The notes under the pieces are model-generated. The model had not been told where the DNA came from. It saw only the letters and a list, made by a program, of their open reading frames with translations, and searched no databases. This document shows positions 56,801-64,000 of a DNA stretch of 64,000 bases, in pieces. The stretch lies in NCBI GenBank assembly GCA_027559495.1, contig JAMXSV010000028.1:2480001-2544000 (forward strand), given 5' to 3'. Within the stretch, counting starts at the first letter, position 1; each line of letters opens with the position of its first letter. Source of the DNA: Aurifilum marmelostoma (taxonomy: Eukaryota > Ascomycota > Sordariomycetes > Diaporthales > Cryphonectriaceae). A program made the position numbers and the translations under genes.

Positions 56801-59800
56801 TCTTGTAGGCCTGGGGCTCATCCATCGGCACTCTTCGATTTTCCAAGAAGACGAGAGGCACAGTCCAAAGCTTCTCACCATGGCAGGTGACAATATGTCG
56901 GTGGAGTCGGTGGCAGTGGAGGAAGCAGGGCCTTCGGACATGTCCACGCGGCGAGGTGCGTTCCCCTCAGCCGAGCAAGCACCGAGATCACCAGAAGGCA
57001 ACGATGGTTCTCGCGACCTCGCTTCTGGTGAGTGGGGTCCGGCACAGGAAGCTAACGCCCACGCAGCTCCAGATGTCACTCCCTCGGGACTCAGCACAAG
57101 ACAACAGCCAAAGTCATCCGATTCGCTGAGATCTCTTTATGGTGAAGCACAGGATGCGCCGTCTACCTCCGATCCGGTCAAACAAATGGGCAAGAAGGGC
57201 AGCGTTGCTCTGCTGGCGGAAAAGTTTGGAGGCAGCAAGAAAGGCAATACTGGTAAGAAGAAAAAATCTTCCAAGTACATGGACAAGCGCACACCTCGAG
57301 AGGACGACCTCTTTGATGATTCAGCCATGTGGGAGGGAGCTGAACGCAAGGCGGTGGAGGGATCCCGCACGGACGGCGACGCGGGGGACTTTTGGGCTGT
57401 GCCGGACTCAAATGTTGATCAGGAGGAGGAAGGAAAAGAAGAAGAACCATCATCAGAACCTGACATGCTTCCAGGGCCGAGGCCGACGTCATTCGCACAC
57501 GGCAGGGAGGCGCAGATTGGCGACGACAATGTGAGTGCAACAACAAACTCACCGCCAGGTCAAGATGCCGGAAGGTTTACGCCCAAATTCCCAGAACAAG
57601 CAGAACGAGAAGAGGAAGTCCCTCTGGAACCTGTGGTCGTAGAAGACAGCCCGGATCCCGGCTCGCAGGCCAGCTTCGAGATACCGACGACGACGAAATC
57701 AGAAGTAGAGGACCACCACCAGTCCGTGCAGGATCAACCTGTGCTCATCGACTCGACACGATCCGCCGAGGTTCCGACAATTACTACTACAGATACGAAC
57801 CTCGAGGAAAGGGACGAGGAGCCCCGAGGTCAACTACTACATGACCTGCATACGACTCCTCGGTCTGCGAGTCCCGTGTCAGCCAAGGAAGGGTTCGTCG
57901 GCCTCGGAGTCCTAGAAGAGTCTGCCCTGCCAACAACGGACGCGGAACGCAAAGAAGACGACTCGGCACTAGACAACTTCATTCCTGTGGTCGACTTCAG
58001 ACGATCTGTGTCAAGAGGGTTGCCCCCAGTCCAGGAGGACCCGCAGGAGGATGAACCTGAAGCTGGAAAGCAGACGGGCAGCCTCAGCGCATCACTGGGC
58101 ACGCCAGAGTTCAACCGCGACAGCGGATTTGTGGCAGATTCGCCCGCTGCGCCCTGGGTGCGTCGGTTCGAGGAGGCTCAGCAACGAGACAGCGGTGTGC
58201 ACCTGCGAGACTATCCTGACGGATCACCAATGCCCAACAGCTCCTCTCGTGGAGCCAGCCCAGAGCCTCCACCCCGACAACAACAGCAACACCGACGGCT
58301 CTCCCCGTCCAGCACCGAGGATGAGGGAGCAAAGCTGGAAGACCAGCTGCTGAAGCAATCGCCCCTGAGCGATAGCGAGAGCAGGCGTCTCTTCCGGGAG
58401 AACACCCCCGTCCTCGGGGCCAAGGAACCACCAGTCACCCCAGAGCCGCAGAAGACTGGAGGTGACAGATCTCGGTCTCGCAAGCATTATCCGGACCTGG
58501 GGCCGGGGACGACTGTCCCGGCAGCCGGAGCACTACTCGGCGAGATGATGGGATCTGGGGCGACGTCTCCTGCGCCCACTGCAGCAACTCCAGCTGCAGG
58601 CCAGCGAGGCCTTTCTGACAATGCTATCAAGCGACAAGCATCTGCGTCTCCTCAGAATACCCCACCGAGCCAAAGGCGTGCACTGTCCAATACCAGCATC
58701 TCGCGCGTCAGAACGCCTGAGCCACTCAATTTCGGCGCTGACAGCCCTGGGCTGCTGCTGAGGCACTCGGGCGCAGTTGGCGCCGGCACACCACCACCAC
58801 CACTGCGCTCCCGGCGCACCAGGAGTGGAGACCTGAGGTCGCTGAGCCAATCGAGCCAGCGATCCCACAGCGATCTTGGCGCCACAGCCAGCCCCTCTCC
58901 ACGGGCCCCTGCCCCCGGACAGACCCATATCACAGCAGCCCCATCCCCTACCCCGGCCACAGCTGCAAACACCCCAGCCCCAGCCTCATCCTCTTCCACC
59001 ACCTCCAGCGACCTAAGGAGGGCTACCACCACACCTGCTGCTGTCGCTTTCGCCGCCGCCGCCGCCGCTGCTGCTGCGGCTGGCCAACCACCCAACAACA
59101 GCAACAACAATCCTGTCGCCAATGAAGGTCGTGTCCGCGCCAAGGACATGGCCGATGTCTATGTAAGTCGTTCTCCACCCCTTCAGCCCTCTGCTCTGCT
59201 CTCCACCTCTGTCGAGCCAGCTGTCTGTCAATCATCTCGGCCCCAGAAAAACAAGTAGAAAACTGACATAAACTGTCTTCTTCACTCCAGGATGGCTTCG
59301 GCGAGGGCCGCATGGGCTCTCCGCGCTCACCCACCCGTCCGCACAGCATGCGTCGCCGACAGAGCATGCAGGTCCTCGAGCTCGAGTCCAGAGTAGAACA
59401 GCTCATCGCCGAGAACCGCGCCCTGGCCGCAGCAAAGACCCAGGCCGAGCTACACTCGACCAGCCGGGCCACCAGTGTCATTGCCGAGCGCGACAATGAG
59501 ATCGAGACGCTCAAACAATCCCTCGACTTCATGCGCAAGGAGGTCCAGCGCCTGACCGAGGTCAACGAGGGCCTCAACAGCGCCATCGCCCAGACCGCCG
59601 TCCAGCACGAGAGCAGATACCGCCTCCTCGAGAGCCAGCATGCTGAGGCCACGAGGGAGCTCAACGACTTCCGAGGCCACCACGGCTCACACGCGAGGAC
59701 GCTGGAAGAGAAGGACGCGGAGATCAGGAACCTGCGCGAGGAGCTCGAGGCCACCAAGGACCAGATACGCGAGATGCAGAGGCGGATCCTCGCCACAAAA

Positions 59801-60796
59801 CCAGCAGACAGTGACTTCCTCGACATCAAGGACGTCGACTACTTTGACCACCGCTGCCAGCAGCTCTGCTCGCACGTCCAGCAGTGGGTGCTGCGCTTCT
59901 CCAAGTTCTCGGACATGCGCGCCTGTCGCCTGACCAGCGAGCTCAACGACGAGAAGATCATCGACCGTCTGGACAATGCCGTGCTCGATGGATCCAACGT
60001 CGACCATTATCTCAATGATCGCGTCAAGCGTCGTGACATATTCATGTCGGTCACCATGACCATGATCTGGGAGTTTGTCTTTACCCGCTACCTGTTCGGT
60101 ATGGATCGCGAGCAGAGACAGAAGCTCAAGGCGCTGGAGAAGCTGCTCCTCGAGGTCGGCCCCCCACGGGCGGTGCGCCAGTGGCGCGCCGTAACCTTGA
60201 CCCTCCTCGCCAAGAGGGATGCCTTCGAGGAGCAGCGAGACCAAGACACGGAGGCGGTCGTCCAGGCTGTCTTCCAGACCCTGTCCATGATCCTCCCGCC
60301 GCCGTCCAACCTCGAGGACCAGATCCAGGGCCAGCTGCGCAAGGTCATGCGCGAGGCTGTCGACCTCTCCATCCAGATGCGCACCCAGCGCGCCGAGTAC
60401 ATGATGCTCCCGCCGCTGCAGCCCGAGTACGACGCCAACGGGGACCTGGCCGAGCCTCACCACTTCAACCCGACCATGATGACTGAGCGCTCCACAAACA
60501 AGGATGCCGACAGCGGTGAGGACCTCCAGGCCGAGGGCGCCATCGTGCGTGCTGTGCTCTTCCCCCTTGTCGTCAAGAAGGGAGACGACGACGGCGTGGG
60601 CGATGATGAGATTGTTGTCTGCCCCGCTCTGGTCATTGTCGCCAAGCCGAGGAGCCCTAGCAGGCGATCCATGAGAGCACCGTCCTCAGATGCTGGTGGC
60701 GTGAGTCTCCTTCGGGGAGGAGCTAGCCCGTCGACGGCTCCAAACAGGAGCAATGTGAGCATGCAGGAGGCAGAGTACATTGAGGGCGGAATCTGA
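44820..60796 (+). CDS. lah: Giant leashin-like (LAH / 'involucrin repeat') protein, ~5,282 aa, two frame breaks
   Basis: This is a giant low-complexity protein matching the leashin family. In published work on Neurospora and Aspergillus, leashin tethers Woronin bodies to the cell cortex or septal pore. Exon 1 is 44820-59162 and exon 2 is 59291-60796, with a 128-bp intron (GTAAGT...CTCCAG). Order: a basic/Ser-rich N-terminal block (residues about 127-227, with YLDISRWYPSYGRSGG and SSSSSVNSDMAYGMGF); about 4,500 residues of acidic, Pro/Ser/Glu-rich disordered sequence holding at least twelve acidic-Trp-plus-Lys modules such as DDWSAVPSKKSKKDKKKKKK; then a coiled coil (about 4,808-4,955) and a non-repetitive C-terminal domain (VTMTMIWEFVFTRYLFGMD region) in exon 2. 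The frame breaks at C6 (46211-46216, one C too many; or a 49-nt intron 46154-46202) and A7 (51163-51169, one A too few). Correcting both gives 5,283 codons with stop. If the A7 break is real, the product ends at 51186. Confidence 0.65.
48529..57290 (+). repeat. Dispersed acidic-Trp/Lys-cluster repeat modules in the leashin-like protein
   Basis: Degenerate modules pair an acidic-Trp motif (DDW, DEW, EWF, FSW) with a Lys-rich block (SKKSKK, SKKDKKKKK, SKKEKRKAKK). They occur near 48529, 48686, 50512, 51118, 53350, 54103, 54338, 55377, 55603, 55960 and 56237. Two related modules without Trp (RLQLKRKPSTKDKRRLK near 52310, RLQIKRKPSKKDKQRMK near 52570) are near copies of each other, and another Lys-rich block lies near 57190. 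Spacing is irregular, from about 150 bp to 1.8 kb. Confidence 0.8.
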
Positions 60797-61492
60797 GCAG
60801 CGATTCCCATGGCAAGATGATTTACTGTGATCGGAAGGGAAGAAGAATGAGGTTGAAGGAACGACGAACACACAAACAACAGAAACAACAGCAAAGCAGT
60901 AGCATGCACAGCATGAGCGTTTTCAACGGCCGAGACATGATGATCCGACGTTCAAGGGAGGGGGGACCGTTTGGGGAATTTTATTACGCGTGATGTATCA
61001 TGAGGGGTTGTGTTGTCTTCGAGATACCTATTTTTTCCATCCCTCTCTCTCTCTCTCTCTTTTCTCTCTTTCCATATGGTGGAGTTCAGGTTTTTCAATA
61101 TTGACTACTTTTCTTCCTATTTTCGTTACGCATCAGATGGCCTTTTTGATCTTTTGGACAAGAGAAGAAAGAAAAAAAGGAAAGGCCCAGTAGACAAGCA
61201 GTCAGGCTCATGATGTACAAGAACACCGTAATGACGAAATGAATACTGATCCTTAAGTTCCAAGTATAGCAAGTAGTAGCATTAATGACATGGTCTATAT
61301 AGTATCCGAATTCACCTGAGTAAACCGCAAGGCGCTGCCAAATCCACCCACTCCTATATATATACACTCCTACAGGAAGGACTGTCTTCACTTGGGTCTT
61401 CCCATTTCGACAACTCTTTCCAACCTCGAGATACAGCACACTCAAATAGTACATACATTACATTCAACCACACAAGATATTCCGCTACAAGG
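60797..61492. other. Convergent 3' intergenic region
   Basis: A 696-bp gap between the leashin-like stop and the transcription-factor stop. It contains a CT repeat (about 61042-61060) and A/T-rich sequence (61090-61480) consistent with two 3' UTRs. No gene seen. Confidence 0.6.
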
Positions 61493-64000
61493 CTACTGCT
61501 GCACCCAGCCCCCTGTAAAGCTCAGCCCGGTCATCGGAACTCCAAAGCCGGCGAAATCTCCGGTCTGCGGATCAACTGAGAAGAGTGCGTTGATCACATC
61601 CTCGCGGTAGATGGACTCCTTTTTGCACATTGTGAAGGTTAGTGATGGGGGGTGGGAAAAGAGAGAAGAAGGGGAAAAAAGGGAGAAGAGGATGAACGAA
61701 ATTGGGACTGCTGAAGGGAAACTCACCCAGTAATTAGTATTGTTACCAGACGCGTTCTCCAAGCCGGGCGGCATCGCGGCTCCTCCCATGCCGGGCTGTC
61801 TATATCCAACGCCGACCACTGAACTGCCATCGCTGCTCGAGTTTCCAGGACTATCGTGGCTGACCATCGGCGGCGGCCCTAGACCCCAATGCTGCTGCGG
61901 GTCTCCCGCAGTGATGGCGGGCGGTATCATGCTCGACATCGACGTCGTGTACATTTGCGCTTGTTCGGGCCCAGTTCCTGATAGCACCTGCTGCTGCTGC
62001 TGCTGCTGCTGCTGAGGTGGCATCGATGTCTGCATGCCCAATCCGCCTGCCGTCTGCATCGAGGAGGAGACTCGTGGGATACGCCCTGGCGAGAGTGACC
62101 GGACCACACTTGGTTCTTCCCTCATGGGCGGGTGAAGGTTAGACCCACCAGATGATGATGGATATCCCGACGCTGGGGGATACTGAGAAGTAGGCGGGAC
62201 GGCTGGTGGTCTCGCTGCGGGTTTCACACGAGTCTCACCCGCTCCACCACCTTTCGAACCACCATCCCCTGGAGGGGTCTCCTCCGCCTTCACGGCCTGC
62301 TTGGCAGGGCTGGCAGTCGCTGTCTGGGTTGGCGCCCTCATCTTGCGCATCCCCATGTACATGCCCATCTTGCCCATGATTTCCGTCAGGATCTTTTTGG
62401 TTTTCTCCTCGGTGGGCATGTTGCGCTCCAGGCCAAACACGTAATCCAGACACGTCCAGATCCTCGCGGCCTCCTTGTGGTCTGGGTGGTAGAACATGTC
62501 CGTCGCAAGGATGAGCGCCGCCTGGTATTGTTGGTATGCACCACCGTACCACTTCCAGGTGCGGAACGCTGGGTCCGTGTCCAGCTGCATGGCCAGCTCG
62601 ATGATCATGATGCCGCTCCTGATCAACACGGACCGCAGGCGCTGGGGCATAGGGTTGGCCGTGTTGGCGTAGAAGGGGTGAAGAATCATGACGTGCAGCC
62701 TGTACAAGAGGAGATGCATGACGAGTTTGGCGTAGCGCTGAAAGGCGACACGCTCGTCGAGCAAGCCGTCGTAATTATGCAGCATGCGCTTGCGGAAGGT
62801 CTCAATCTTGGTGAGAACCTGCGTCAGCGTGATCTTGCGCGAGTCGAGCTTACGCCGATCCGCCCATATAATGCGCATCATCTCGTTGACCTCAAAGCGG
62901 ATAAGGCAGAAGAGGGTGGAGGTGAAGCCCGCTGAGGGCTGCGGCGGGTAGGCTGCGTGGGTGAGCTGGTCTTCCTCACAGTTGTCGGGCAGCCACGTGT
63001 CGTAGTCATCTCTGCGTATGGCGGGCTTGGGTCCTTGTGCCTCACAGGTGCGGATGTCCAGGAAGCAGAGCTGATGCCAGATTAGGCGGCGGACGTGCGT
63101 CTCTAGAGGATTGAGATTGTACGCCTTGTAGCCATCACGATGCAGACCCATGCACTCTGCCATGCGGACTGCGGCACCGACCAGCACGGAGTGGGCTCGA
63201 GAGACTTCCTCGCGGCACAGCGGGATCTGATTTAAATCATCATCATCAACCTAGCTGTCCATAGAGAAGAAACCTGGGAGAAGAAGATAGAACAACAAGA
63301 GAAAGCAATGAGGAGAAAAAGAAAAGATCTCTACTCACCATGTACATGATAAATGCCTGCATTGTCTCAATCCTTGTTGTCCTCAAAAAATTGGCCTTAC
63401 TCAACGCAACTTCTGTGCTCATCTTCATCCTATCCACCAGGTTCGCCTTGGTCGTCCTAAAGTCTCGGTTCACGGTCTCTTCGTCCATGGCCACAGCAGC
63501 ACTAAACCAGGCGGCAAACAAGACAGCCTGGACAGACGCACGAGGCTCGTAGTTTGCCCGAACCTCATCCCAGAAGGACTCGTACTGCAGCTCGAGGGAT
63601 GGCCGGTGGACACAGCGCGCTATCGGGTGGACAGCCTCAAAATAGTGCTCGAGGAGACGATCGGCAGCCTCTTTGAAGGGAAGAAGACTGAGCAGAGAGG
63701 GCAGCTCTCCAACCTGTCCGAAGAACACTCCGCTCGTAGGCGGTATATAAGAGGCACTCGGCCGGAGGTAATCTGGTAGTGACTGATCGGGTCCGGCCGA
63801 GTCGGAGTATGGCCCCGGTCCCGGTCCCGGTCCTGCCTGACTCGGCGGTCCGGTTCCAAAGGGCGGCATCATCCCAGGCGGGAAGCCAGGAGGCCCTTGA
63901 GGCGCACTGCCCGAAAGTCCAGCTTGGATCTGATCTCGCCTGTCAGCCTCTTCGTCTCCTCCTCTCGGCAGACCAATGCCGTGAGCACACAACAACACAT
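61493..64000 (-). CDS. Fungal-specific transcription factor (N-terminus beyond right edge)
   Basis: This is the C-terminal part of a protein with the fungal-specific transcription factor middle-homology region, normally found with an N-terminal Zn2Cys6 DNA-binding domain that would lie outside the window. Exons in view are 63339 to beyond 64000, 61727-63226 and 61493-61618; introns are 112 and 108 bp with GTGAGT donors and clear acceptors. The order is a Gly/Pro-rich linker, then the regulatory domain (LLEHYFEAVHPIARCVHRPS, EVSRAHSVLVGAAVRMAECM, GLHRDGYKAYNLNPLETHVR, RLIWHQLCFLDIRTCEA, GPKPAIRRDDYDTWLP), then a disordered tail with a poly-Gln run (near 61985-62015) and a final hydrophobic segment (VDPQTGDFAGFGVPMTG). 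The target genes cannot be inferred. It converges on the leashin-like gene. Confidence 0.85.
61985..62015 (-). repeat. CAG/CTG repeat coding poly-Gln
   Basis: About nine CAG codons on the minus strand in the C-terminal tail of the transcription factor, a length-variable type of array. Confidence 0.85.

Overview
The window is nuclear chromosomal DNA of a filamentous ascomycete (Pezizomycotina, probably Sordariomycetes). The evidence is short GT-AG introns with CTRAC-type branch sites, pyrimidine-rich 5' regions, and a gene set typical of these fungi: a DUF3605/Gig1-type protein, a fungal-specific transcription factor, a SAM/HMG-box regulator, and a giant protein matching the leashin / 'involucrin repeat' family known only from filamentous ascomycetes. 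I saw no transposon, rRNA, CRISPR array or convincing tRNA. This is ordinary housekeeping and regulatory territory with long intergenic spacers, not a secondary-metabolite cluster.

Layout: (-) FMP42/SLC43-like MFS transporter cut by the left edge (1-1001); (+) WW-domain plus PhoD-like metallophosphatase protein (4189-8159); (-) RBR-type ubiquitin ligase-like gene with unresolved 5' end (8651-10054); (-) class I histone deacetylase Hos2 (10688-12178), divergent from (+) the ING/PHD protein Yng2 (13680-15038); (-) UGP1 UDP-glucose pyrophosphorylase (15569-17659); (+) DUF3605 protein (21534-22304), convergent with (-) a tandem dihydroneopterin-aldolase-domain protein (22471-23509); (-) NCLX-like cation/Ca2+ exchanger (24336-27446), divergent from (+) condensin kleisin BRN1 (28434-31295); (-) small conserved protein with a 20-nt exon (32682-34549); a 5.6-kb interval without recognisable genes; (+) SAM/HMG-box protein (40163-42539); (+) leashin-like gene of about 5,280 codons (44820-60796); (-) fungal-specific transcription factor cut by the right edge (61493-64000).

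The strongest anomaly is a set of reading-frame breaks at homopolymers inside otherwise conserved genes: C10 and C8 in the phosphatase, C7 in the HMG box, and C6 and A7 in the leashin gene. The RBR gene has a further break not at a homopolymer. Most are best read as assembly indels. The A7 break in the leashin gene is worth checking as a possible slippage site, because the related Neurospora locus makes two products. The chromatin genes (HOS2, YNG2) share one divergent promoter. Every exon structure was read by eye from splice sites and protein continuity; no database search or transcript data was available.
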